DNA of 64,000 nucleotides. Origin: Apteryx mantelli. Lineage: Eukaryota; Chordata; Aves; Apterygiformes; Apterygidae. The stretch's first letter is position 1; each line of letters begins with the position of its first letter. The notes under the pieces are model-generated. The model had not been told where the DNA came from and ran no database searches. It saw only the letters and a program-made list of their open reading frames with translations. The translations under genes and the position numbers were made by a program. This document shows positions 12,121 through 39,136 of this stretch, piece by piece. Location of the stretch: the NCBI RefSeq assembly GCF_036417845.1, contig NC_089990.1, positions 2,051,001 through 2,115,000 of the forward strand, read 5' to 3'.

Positions 12121-13237
12121 CCTGCCGCCTGGTTAGCATGGTAGTGACCAGCCCCGTGCACCAGAGTTGGGGACGCAGATTTCCGTAGAGCATTCCCCAA
12201 TATACCTAGCGCAGTGCAAGTACTTCAGCAAACCTCCGTCCTGCATCTGTGGTGTAATACATCCCTGTAGGTATTCCCTCCTCCTCCTCCCTCAAATACC
12301 ACTGCTTGCGCAGTCCTGATTCCAGGGACAAGAACCAGCTGATGTATTTACTCGTGATACTATTGCATGTGAAATCACGGTTCCTTGTAGAACAGAAACC
12401 TCAGGCGTTTCTACTTCTTTGCATCCACGGATGCAAGGTTCACTCAGAGGTGGGGATGAGGCAGTTATCTACCCGCGGGTCTCATCTCACCGCTCCCTTT
12501 TGCCCAGGCCGAGTGCGAGATAGGATTTGTGAACGGAAGGGGGAACATTCGGCCGATTCGAGCCGCTCTCCAGGGTCTGCTCACGGACAGCCGGCCCGGC
12601 TTCCGCAGCTCCCGTGCAATAGCTTTCTTAGGCAGGGCAAAAGCGACCGTGCCACCGGGAGGGCGAGCGTGCTGCTTCGGCACCGCCCGGCCACCGCCTT
12701 CCTGAGGGCGCAGTCACTCTGCCCCGGAGCTGAGGGGCGTGCGGCGTGGCAGAGCCCTGCTTCCAGGCGCGTAAACGGGGGCCAGCGGCCAGCCCGGAAC
12801 GGCAGGGACGAGGCGAGGCGAGGCGGGCCGGGCTGCTGCTGCCGGTGAGGCCTAGAGCCGCGCCGCCGCCAACGCGCTCGCCCGGATCCCGCCGCCTCCG
12901 CGACATCGTTATAAATAAACCCGCGCCTGAGCCGTTTCCCGCTGCTTTGGGCGGGCGCGTGACGCCGCCGGGGCGAAGCGGCCCCTCGACCCGCCGCTCT
13001 CGGCCTGCGATGACGACACGCGCGCCGCCAGGCCCGCGCGGGGCGCCGCCGTGACGTCACCCGCGGCGCCGTGGCGTCACGCGCTCGGCGGGGAGGGGCG
13101 GGGCGGGGCGGTGACGGCCGCGCGGCGGCGGAAGTGACGCACGCGCGCGGCGGCGGCGGCAGGTGGGGCGGTCGGCGGGTGCCGGTGGTGTCTCCTGCTC
13201 CTCAGTCACGGCTCCGGCTCGGCCTCCCCGCTCCGCC
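12121..13237 (+). promoter_or_regulatory. ARR3 3' flank and RAB41 CpG-island promoter
   Basis: The left part holds the ARR3 3'UTR, with no clear poly(A) signal. From about 12550 the sequence becomes a CpG island running into RAB41 exon 1. A perfect palindromic CRE, TGACGTCA, lies at 13052-13059, and further TGACG half sites are nearby (for example about 13133). TATAAATA at 12910-12917 overlaps AATAAA at 12914-12919, so it could be a TATA element for RAB41 or a distal ARR3 poly(A) signal; I cannot decide which. CREB/ATF control of RAB41 is inference from the motif. Confidence 0.5.
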
Positions 13238-30289
<17,052 letters not shown>

Positions 30290-32700
30290 CAGGCCCATTG
30301 TGTAGCAGCACATTCCCCAACCGGCCAGTCTCACTGAAGAACATCACTGCTCATTGGCTAGGCAAACCTACTTTGTGGGCTGAAAAACCAATCTACTAAG
30401 CGAGTGAACTCCCTGTTTACTGGTGGGGAGCAGCCCCGGCCGCCCCTCTTACTGCATGGTATGAGCCCTGAGTGCAGAATGAGTGTCCTGTCTTTTATTT
30501 TTATTTTTTTTTATGTTGTTGCACTTTGGCACTGTAGTGCCCTTACACACTCTCACTTTCTCTCTCTTTCTCTGTCTCTTTCCCCTCTCCCCACTTTGAG
30601 CCTGTCTGCTCAGATATATCTTTTTGTGAATGCAATGAAAAAGCCACCAAGTTAGGGAAAACAAAAGCAAAGTTTGGGGGTGGGCTTTTCCCCCTTCCTT
30701 ATTGCCTTGCATCTTAACTACTTCCCTGTTCACTCCAGCAATGTCTTTCTGTCCTACATCCCTACTTCCTCTTTTTAAAGGCTACTCCTTTTCGACTAGT
30801 CACAGTTTGACTTGGCCTTGCCTTTTTTTTGACAGTGCAGGTGATCTATTTCTAGGCTTTGCTTCCTGCAGGGCGTGCACAATACTAGCTGCTCAGTCTC
30901 TCCTTTCTGTGGATGGTCTTGGCTAACTCTTGCTCATCACTTCTAAGGTTTGCCCTACACTCAGCCCCTCATGTGACACACAGCACTGGAAACCCCCCGA
31001 CTCTGATAGCTTGGGCCTTGTTGCTCCCGTTCCTGTGGCAGAGACATCCCACAGGTCACTCTCTTCAATTGGAATTTCTTCCCATTTTCCCTGAGGATGT
31101 TGGTGCTTGGTGAATGTTGGCTATCAGGTGTGGGGAAAGAAGAGGGTGCAGAGGCTTTGCAGCATGAGGTTGAGTGGGAAGAGATCCTTAGGGCAGTCTG
31201 TGGGGACCTAGGTCCTATGCGCTGATAGCAAAGGCAAACAATCCCCTGGAATTCCTCACTACAGTGGCAATATCTGCCCTGGGCATCATTGGTGCTGTTC
31301 AGGTTCCTTTCCTGTTCTTTCTTCTCCTGTTCCTCTTCACATAGGCTGGGAGTTTGGTCACATGAAGCAGGAGAGCTACAGCAGATCGAATGTCAGTGAC
31401 AGCTGTTTTACTTTCATATCTAGGTTGCTGCTTAATGAAATCATACACCAGATCATAGCTACTTGCTTCTGGTAGTAGACTTGGGGGGTGAGGGGGCACA
31501 TGTAGCCATTTCACTTTTGGAATAGTGTTAAAGCTGTAACATTGCCAAAACTGAGATGAGTAATAACATGGATTTATTATCAGACCTGGGGGTAGAGGAA
31601 TGTACACTGCTGAAGTGATTTTTGTAGTCATTTCTCAACCTCTAAGTTTCAGGAATACTTTGATCTTCCCCCTGCTCTATACCCCTAGTTTCTAACTGCT
31701 TTAACAGAACTCTTCAGAAACTGTAGTGGAGGTCTTTTTGTCCATCTGTCCCAACCAGAAGTCAATAGGTTTGTCCATTGACAGGAGAAAAAATAGGTAA
31801 GATGGTTCTAAGCCATTCACTGTTCTTCTGATCACCTGGCCTATGTCATGCTGACAGGCGAATACTGGTGGGATGGGAAGGGACAATGCAGTGTGAAGGG
31901 TGCAAATGGGGGCAACAGCATTTGGTAGGTTAATGACATTCCCCCAGCAGAATGCCTTGTGGGTCACTGACTTAGCTGTGTGCACTTTGAAGCCTGCAGA
32001 GCTTGCATAGCGGGGAAGGAACTGCCGCTCTTGTAACGACCTGGCGGCTGGCAGTCCTCGCCGGAGGAGCATCCGCTTGCGTGGTGCCAGAGCTGCTCTC
32101 CGGCCATGGTGACTTGTTTGCTCTAAGTTACTTATCTGCAGGTGACTTACCTCTTGTTCTTGAGAGCCTTGCCCCTTCCTCTCCATGTGAGCTGGCCTGC
32201 AGGAGGAAGCTGGGATGTTTCCCATTTCACTCTGGAGTGTCCCCCCCCCACCCCCTTCTCACCCAAAATAGTTGGCGTAGTCGGAGTCCCTTGAACCTCA
32301 CACCGGTGGGAAGTTCAGTCCCCTCCTCTGTACATACTCCCTGTTGTGTGGGAATTGCTGATGTTCTGTCAGTGTGTCTGTGTCTGCCGTAGAACAGGTT
32401 TTGCCGTCCCCTTCTCACAGGCAGATGTGCCCTGCCACTGCTGTCGTATTGTTCTGAGTCACTGGACTTTGGTGGGAGGGAAGTGGGGGGGGAGGGGAGA
32501 CCTTAATAATGGGGGGGGGTAACTAGTGAAATAAAATAGTTCACTTCCCACTGTCTTCTCTATGGATGTGTATAATATTGAGTGTGTGTCTCTGGCCCTG
32601 CTGTCTCCTAGCTGTTAGCCAAGTAAGTGTGACTATTAATATGAATATGGACTGTCTGACCACAGCCGTGTATCACACTAAATAAAGTTATTTCACCAAC
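30290..32700 (+). other. RAB41: RAB41 3'UTR with poly(A) signals at 32530 and 32681
   Basis: From the stop codon to about 32700 the sequence has no coding signal. AATAAA lies at 32681-32686, followed by a T-rich and TGTCC stretch typical of a downstream element. A second AATAAA at 32530-32535 could give a shorter end. A long 3'UTR is usual for Rab6 genes. It contains a CT-rich tract (30540-30595) and G runs (about 32470-32519). Confidence 0.7.
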
Positions 32701-33019
32701 ACCTTCTCTGTCCTCCTTCAGAAGAGGAAGCTTATGCCGCCTTTGCTTGCTTTACTGGTATTTAAGAAGCCTCTGTCCCCTGTAGCGTATTTGGAGAAGA
32801 AGAATGGGTTTATCAGATTTAAGCATTTCTCTGGCAGTGAAAAAAGTGAGAAGGGAAGGTCTTTTGGGCTTCACTTACTGCGCTCGGTAACGTGCTCAAT
32901 GAGCACTGGTCCAGGAATTGTGCCCATAACCTCAGTTCTAGTGCTGCCCTGTTCCTTTGTTTTTATGAATTAGCCAGAAAAATCTCGGCAGAGGAATTTT
33001 TGCTAGTTACTGGGATTCG

Positions 33020-33622
33020 AAGCATTTTGCACGGTAATTAATTCTCGGTTCTGAAGGGGGAAGCACGGCGGCCTTTCCGAGGGGCACCGGGAGTTAGAGC
33101 CCGTCCGGGGAGCCGCAGCGCAGGGGTCCGCGGCGCCTCCGCCCCAACCCCGCCGCGAGCGGCGGAACTCGCGTTTCCATGTTGCTGTCGTCACTTCCGG
33201 CCCCGCCCTCCCGGCAGCTGCTCGCGCCGCTGCGCCCACGTGGCGCGCACGGCGTTTCCCCCGCCCTGGCCAATGCGAGGCGCGGCCGGGGCCTCCGCGA
33301 GACCGTTGCGCCCCCACTGATTTTTGAAACCCGCCAATCAGAGCGCGACCGCCGTTTCCGGCGAATCCAATCCGTTGAAGCCTGCCGGACTCACGGCGGC
33401 CAATCCGCGGGCGGCGGCGCCCCCACCTGCCCCGGCTCTCTCGCTGGTTGGCGGCTGCGGGGAAGGAGGCGGAGCCCGGGGGGGGTCAGAGCACCTGTTA
33501 CGGGGGGCGGTATTCACGACGGGCGCTGCGCGGGGACGTGGGCGGGGACGTGGGCAGGGCCGCGCCGCCTACGCAGAGCGCGCAGGGCGCCGGCGGCGGT
33601 GGGCAGAGGGCGGCGCCGCCGC
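33020..33622 (+). promoter_or_regulatory. CpG-island promoter of the START-domain gene with four CCAAT boxes
   Basis: Four same-strand CCAAT boxes start at 33270, 33334, 33367 and 33400, i.e. spaced 64, 33 and 33 bp. Around them are an E-box CACGTG (33237-33242), an ETS-like CACTTCCGG (about 33192) and TTTGAA (33323-33328), which matches a CHR element. NF-Y sites 31-33 bp apart are a known feature of cooperating, often cell-cycle-regulated promoters. A near-perfect tandem copy of GCGGGGACGTGGGC lies at about 33530-33560. Confidence 0.55.
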
Positions 33623-36444
33623 ATGGAGCCGGCGCGGGTGCCCGACGCCGCCGCTTTCCTCGCCTTCCGGCAGCAGTGCGAGGGCGACAGCGGCTGGCAG
33701 AGCTGCTACGGCCGCGACGGCCTCGCCGTCTGCATCCAGGCGCCGCCGCCGGGCTCCGACGTGCACCGGCTCAAGGTGGGGCGGTGGGGCCGCGCCGCGG
33801 CGGGGCCGTCGAGGCGCCTCAGGGCCGCGGGCCGCTTCCTCCGGGGCGGGCGGCAGCGGGGCGGCGGCCGAGCCGCCTCTCGCCTCGCCGGGGCCCCGGC
33901 CCGGGGGCAGGCGGCGGGGCTGGTGGCTCTGTTTCTCTTCCTCTGCTCTCTCTTCGCTCTCCGGGATGAGCGGTGTGACGGGATCTCCCCTCCGGGCCCT
34001 TGGTGAGCCTCTTCCTCCTATTCGCTCTTGCCGTGTTTCGGGAATGGGAGCGTGGAGCATGCCAGGGGCGCGAAGGGGCTTTCCAGCTTGGCTGATCCGC
34101 TTCCCTGCCGGAGCGGAGCCGCTTCCGCGGGGACGGAGTCGCCCCTTCCCCACCAAGGAGGGTCGCGGGGCGGGAGAGCGCGTCCCAATCCTTCGACGCT
34201 CCCGCCCGCAGTGCCGCATCGACATCCCCGACGTGCCGGCGGAGACGGTGTACGACGTGCTGCACGACATCGAGTATCGCCGGAAATGGGACACCAACGT
34301 CATTGACACACACGACATCGCCCAGGTGGCTGCCAACGCGGACGTGGGCTACTATGCCTGTGAGTGAGGGCTGGGGGCTGCTTGGGCTGGCTGAGGGCGG
34401 CAGGAGATGGGACTGACCCTCTTCGACCAGAATCTTGCCTCCTCTTGAAGGGAGGCCCGCCCTGGCTGGTCTTCCTGGTGGGAGAAATACATTCGGGGTC
34501 CAGGACACCCCTTATGGCCTCTGCTACAGGAGTCAGTTAGCACCGGTTGGGCTGGTAAGGGGTGGGAGAGGTGCTGCTTGTAGGATACAGTGAGATCACT
34601 AAGTGAGCTAAAGGAGGACGCTCGGGCAAAGTAGAAGTCTGTGGAGTGACTGCAGGTCCATGCAGACCCCATGTTTTGCTCAGGAAGTTAAAGCGGTTTT
34701 CTCTCTTCTTTGTCCAGGGCGGTGCCCGAAGCCCTTAAAGAACAGGGATGTGGTGACACTGCGATCCTGGCAGGTTCAGGATGGATATCATGCCATCATC
34801 AACTTCTCTGTCAAACACCCGGTGAGTGAAGAGCAGGCTGGACTGGATGGCCGTCTAGTTTCAGCGATCACAGGGACTGGACAGTTCTGTGCAGAGCAAA
34901 AATGTCATCCTAGTGTTGGTTAGTCACCAGCTGCATGAATTCTCCTGGATTAGGAGTCAGGATGGCCTGTTGAATAGGATATGACTGGCTCCCTTATAGC
35001 TGAGCTACACCTGCTCAGTGCCATCCTCTCACAGTGCAGCAGGATATCTGTAGACAGCAAGATCCTGCCTGCATCTGGGATGTATTAGGACTTCCAAAGC
35101 ATCTAGCCAGGTAGCTGTGTAATTCCTTTACAAGCCCTCATCTTGAGGCGCCTCATCTGTGCCTCTAGCCTAGTCTGTTTGCCCTGCGTATTCAGTGCTA
35201 GAGCTGAGGGAGGGAGAGATCAGGGAAGATGGAAGGTGGTATCTGACTGTCTAATGTGTCTGCACAGAAATATCCTCCACGCAAGGATCTCGTGAGGGCG
35301 GTATCTCTCTTAACGGGATACCTGGTGCATTCAACTGGGCCCAGCAGCTGCAGTCTGACTTACCTGGCTCAGGTGGATCCAAAAGGTAAGTCTGCAGCAC
35401 TTCTCTATTCCAGCCCCTCTTTGGGGTGCATTGATGTTAATGCCTGCTGCGGGGGCTGCTGGGTGGTTGGTAGGAGCACAGCTACTTTCTGGCACGCTAA
35501 CTTCTGCTTTTCCCCCTCAATATATTAGGGTCATTGCCAAAGTGGGTTGTAAATAAAGCTTCCCAGTACCTAGCACCACGGGTGAGTAGAGCGTTTCCAG
35601 CGTGCATGTGCCAAGTCCCAGCCCTGTGGCTGGAGCAAAGGGCTGCAGAGGATGGGCCTCCCTCTGTGGCAGGGCTGCACTAGAAATGAGCGTTTTAGCT
35701 AATCTCTGGTGCGGTGTTGTGTTATGTCGGCCTTACCAGTCCCACAGCTGATTCACTTCCGAAACCAGCAGGAAGTGAATAATAGCACAATTCTGGTCCA
35801 CATCTGCACAATGATCTGCCTTATGCCCACTGTTCATGCCCTGTCTGAACCGGATCTAGAGGCTCAGTAGCTTTTGGAGCTCCTGAACTGAGTGGCAGAG
35901 CTGTGCTTGATGGGGTCTCTGGTGTCACAGCAGGACAGAGAGTGGCAGAGGATGTCAGTCCCTAGTTGATGTTGTGTGGGAAGTCTTCATTTCACGCTTC
36001 CTAAAGCAGCTGGTGTCTTCGGGGGGGTCTAGGCAAACAGAAGATGGTCCCATAAAGGAGTTTAACTGTCCTGCCCTATTCTGTATTGGGCCCCAAGCCC
36101 TTTCTTAAGCCACCACTAAAGAAATGGATCAGGTGTTAGTACTGGCTAGATGGGAAATGTGCCTAGACCTCTTTTAAGCTTCCATGGTGGATTTTTCCCT
36201 CTGTTTCCCTATTTCTGATCAGATGTTGAAGAAATTGCACAAGGCCTGTGTGAAGTATCCTGCCTGGAAGCAGCAGAACGATGTAAGCATGAAACCCTGG
36301 CTGTATCCTGAGCAGAACAAGCTTCCTCCCTTGGCGCTGTCGGAGCTGGTGCTCCAGCGTGCCGCCTCGCTGGAGAACATAGATGAGAGCGGCCTGTCTG
36401 AAGTGAAGGAAGAGAGGGGCGACCACAGTGGCTCGGAGAACTGA
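33623..36444 (+). CDS. START-domain lipid-transfer protein, STARD10-like, 6 exons, 265 aa
   Basis: Exons 33623-33775, 34212-34359, 34718-34821, 35268-35385, 35529-35581 and 36223-36444 join in phase. The product is a START domain over most of its length, closely resembling STARD10/PCTP-like protein: DVPAETVYDVLHDIEYRRKW (59-78), NADVGYYAWRCPKPLKNRDV, YPPRKDLVRAVS and LAQVDPKGSLPKWVVNK. STARD10 transfers phosphatidylcholine and phosphatidylethanolamine between membranes; the same is inferred here. The C-terminal tail keeps SLENIDES but is shorter and less acidic than the CK2-phosphorylated STARD10 tail. STARD10 itself lies elsewhere in vertebrates (human 11q13), so this is a paralogue, possibly the fish gene called stard14; I leave the symbol blank. 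The ATG has a G-rich context and follows a long CpG island; no upstream in-frame start is needed. Confidence 0.9.
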
Positions 36445-38086
36445 TGCTGCTCCCGTTGCTGTGGGAAGGAACGCCACGTGATGCTGCTCAGGCTCACGTG
36501 CGTGCTTTATGTCAAAAGGAGGGGTAGGGGACCATTTAAAAAAAAAAAAAAAAAAGATCTCTGGGGTGGTAGCTTTTCCTCTCATGAAGTGACTCTGTGG
36601 ATCCTAGCGCACTGGGCCCGTTCAGTGCAGAGACTGAACGGGGCCAGGAGCGCACGGGCTGCCTGTGCTGTCCTGACTGTGTGATGCTCAGGGAAAGGAG
36701 TTGTACAGTACATTTCTCAGGTGTAATCTGCTGTGCCTTAACACAATACAGCTTGTTCTGGGGCTCCTACTGTTGCTCCAAAAGATCAAGTTACCTGCAG
36801 TACTTCTGGCTGACTTCTTTATTGACCGGAGAGTTATTCATTGACAAGCTAAGGCTGTTCCAATGCACGTGACTGCCTCTGTGAGCAGCTAAAAAAAATC
36901 TGATGTTGTTGGACCTGCTATTTTCCCTGCAGGAATCGATAATTAATCCAGTCTTTCCTTCCAGTTCAGGAAGAAGGATGACATGGACTCTAGTGAGCAG
37001 TGCAAACCATATTACTGCTTGGTCAATCAAGATATCTAAGGCATGAATGTGTCTTGAGAAGGAATCCACTCATTCCTATTAGCCCACAGCAAGACAGTCA
37101 TGGGGGCAGCGTGGTGCCTGAGAGAGCATCTGACCTGCTGACTAACGGCAGAGAGAGGCAGCTGCCGGAGCCACGGGCGATCTTCCTGGAGCTACTGCAG
37201 AGGGTCCCCTCTGGGGCAGGATCAACAGCTTGAACGCTGACAGAGATGGCAGGCCTCTATTTCCAGTCCCTTCTGAGACAGTGTTCAAGGTACCTCTTAG
37301 CTCCTCAGCAGTATGGTCGTGTGCCAGGAGCTTGACACACGCGTTTGTTTGCCGTGTTCCCCACCAGGCAGCAGAGCGCAGGGCCTAGCTTTGGGGCCAG
37401 GGACTGCTCATGGAGCCTTCAGCCCAGCAAGTCTGGGCGCAACAGATGGGCAAAACGAGGACATAGTGTGAAATGTTGCCCTTCTGTAATCAGGGTGTCT
37501 TCCTTCCCCACAGAACATGTAAATGCTGGGAGAATGGTGTGAGATTAGAGGTGAATGTTGTGTGAGACCCACACGCCTGTCTCTACAGAAGAGCTCTTAT
37601 CTTACCTCCTCAATGTGTTACAAATAAGGTTTCCTGGGTGCTTATTTTTCTGGCAGAAAAATATAGTTATTATTTGTCTTTAATTCTACTTCAGCCTGGC
37701 TCAGCTTTCTGCCCCATGTTGTGCATTAAGGCTAACCTGGCTAGGTTAGGGCTGCTGCTCTTAGCTATCTCAAGTTAGTGCCCCCACAAACAGACAAAAG
37801 CCTCCTTTGCAGCTGCTGTTCTTTCTGGCAGTGTTAAAATGCCACTCCATGCTCATCCGGGGCTGACCTGAACCACTGGTTATGGTGGGAAAATGCCCTT
37901 ATAACAGAGACAGGACAGCTGGCAAGGGTCCAAGCCATTCCTCCTACAGGCTGCAGGGGCAAGCGAGGCTGGTCCTTGCTTCAGCTATTCTCTGTGCATT
38001 TCTTCTGGGTAGCACTGACAGCGATGACAAATACAACCCTCCCCAGGGACTCTGGGAATAAGATGAAGTCCAGTTGCTGTACTAGT
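36445..38086. other. 3'UTR of the START gene and convergent gap before PDZD11
   Basis: No gene is seen. The left part is the START gene's 3'UTR. It contains an 18-A run (36538-36555) and a hairpin (arms 36615-36626 and 36633-36645, one bulged G, loop GCAGAG). No canonical AATAAA occurs on the plus strand; AATACA at about 36743 is a possible variant signal. The rest is unassigned sequence up to the PDZD11 poly(A) signal on the other strand. Confidence 0.6.
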
Positions 38087-39136
38087 TTTATTATTTCAAT
38101 TACAGGCAAATGGAAAACACTGCATAGAAGGCCAGAGCAAGGGCTGTTCTGATCACATATGCTAAACCCCCCTGCGTTTGCACCCAGCTTTGCTGATAAC
38201 TAGTCTCTTCTTTCATCTGTGCTCTCCCAGCACAGGGCACAGCAGGCTTTCTCTTTTCTGTGTGGAACAGCCACCACCTGACCAATTTAATAGCAGGTGG
38301 GTGAATTGCCCCAGCAGAAGATAAGGTGTGCAAGGAACAGGGAAAGGGGAGGAGTTCTGCTTGTGAAGGGGACAGGCAGGGCTGCACCAAGTGAAGGAAG
38401 CAGCTCCAGCAGGTGAAACCTTTGAACACAAGCAGTGCAGCAGAAGGAACCTTGCCAAGTGTCCACAGCAGACAGTTTAGAAACATGCTGCAAGCATCCC
38501 GGTCCACTAACGTGGGGGCTGCTAAACAGCAAAGAGGTACAAACGCAATGTCTTGGTAGAGCAGCGCAGAACGGCTAGAGATGTGCTTTGAGTTTGACTG
38601 GATTTTACTCCTCTTCCTGGAATCCCAACAAACCCAGTAGTCTAGAGCAGAGGTAGGACAGTGGAGAGGGAAAGGATTTTGTGTCACCAGAAAGGAAACG
38701 AACCGGCTGATCCCTGGGAAACTATGGCCATGCTCTGCTTGAGCACACTTGGACATTCTTGGCCTTACACCTTAGAAGCAAGGGTTGGATCCAGAACCAG
38801 CAGAGCACTCTTTGAAAATAAGTCCTACTAGAATAGAAACACAGGTCTCACTAAAGATGCTGCCCTCCAGGACCCATTTCCACATCAGCACCATCAGCTT
38901 GTTTCAAGACCTAATTCAAGGAGTGCAGACTAAAGCTCCATCCATCTTCCAGATAATTAAGACTCTGTAGTGTCCCTCCAAGCAGGAAGCAGAGCTGATG
39001 CCCATGCAGCCAACAGGACAGCTGTACCTCCAGTGACAGCTGAAACTTGATGTGTCATCTTGGATGTTGAGGAAAGGTAGTAGAGGCTGTTTTGCAGCAC
39101 AGCCACTCTGGAGAGGCCCCAGCAGGCAGCTGTTTA
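38087..39136 (-). other. PDZD11: PDZD11 3'UTR and poly(A) signal
   Basis: On the minus strand AATAAA lies at 38092-38087, about 1.05 kb after the PDZD11 stop. The intervening sequence has no supported coding frame. Another AATAAA overlaps the stop codon itself (39138-39133) but is too close to be the likely end signal. Confidence 0.6.

Noticed and set aside
30449-30733. Minus-strand open frame in the RAB41 3'UTR
   Set aside because: It runs through CT-rich low-complexity sequence, is Lys/Arg-rich as expected from its complement, and has no splice or promoter signal.
38100-38756. 218-codon minus-strand open frame downstream of PDZD11
   Set aside because: It lies in the PDZD11 3'UTR between the stop codon and the poly(A) signal. 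The peptide is unlike any family I know and its codon use is not coding-like. It is retained only as UTR.
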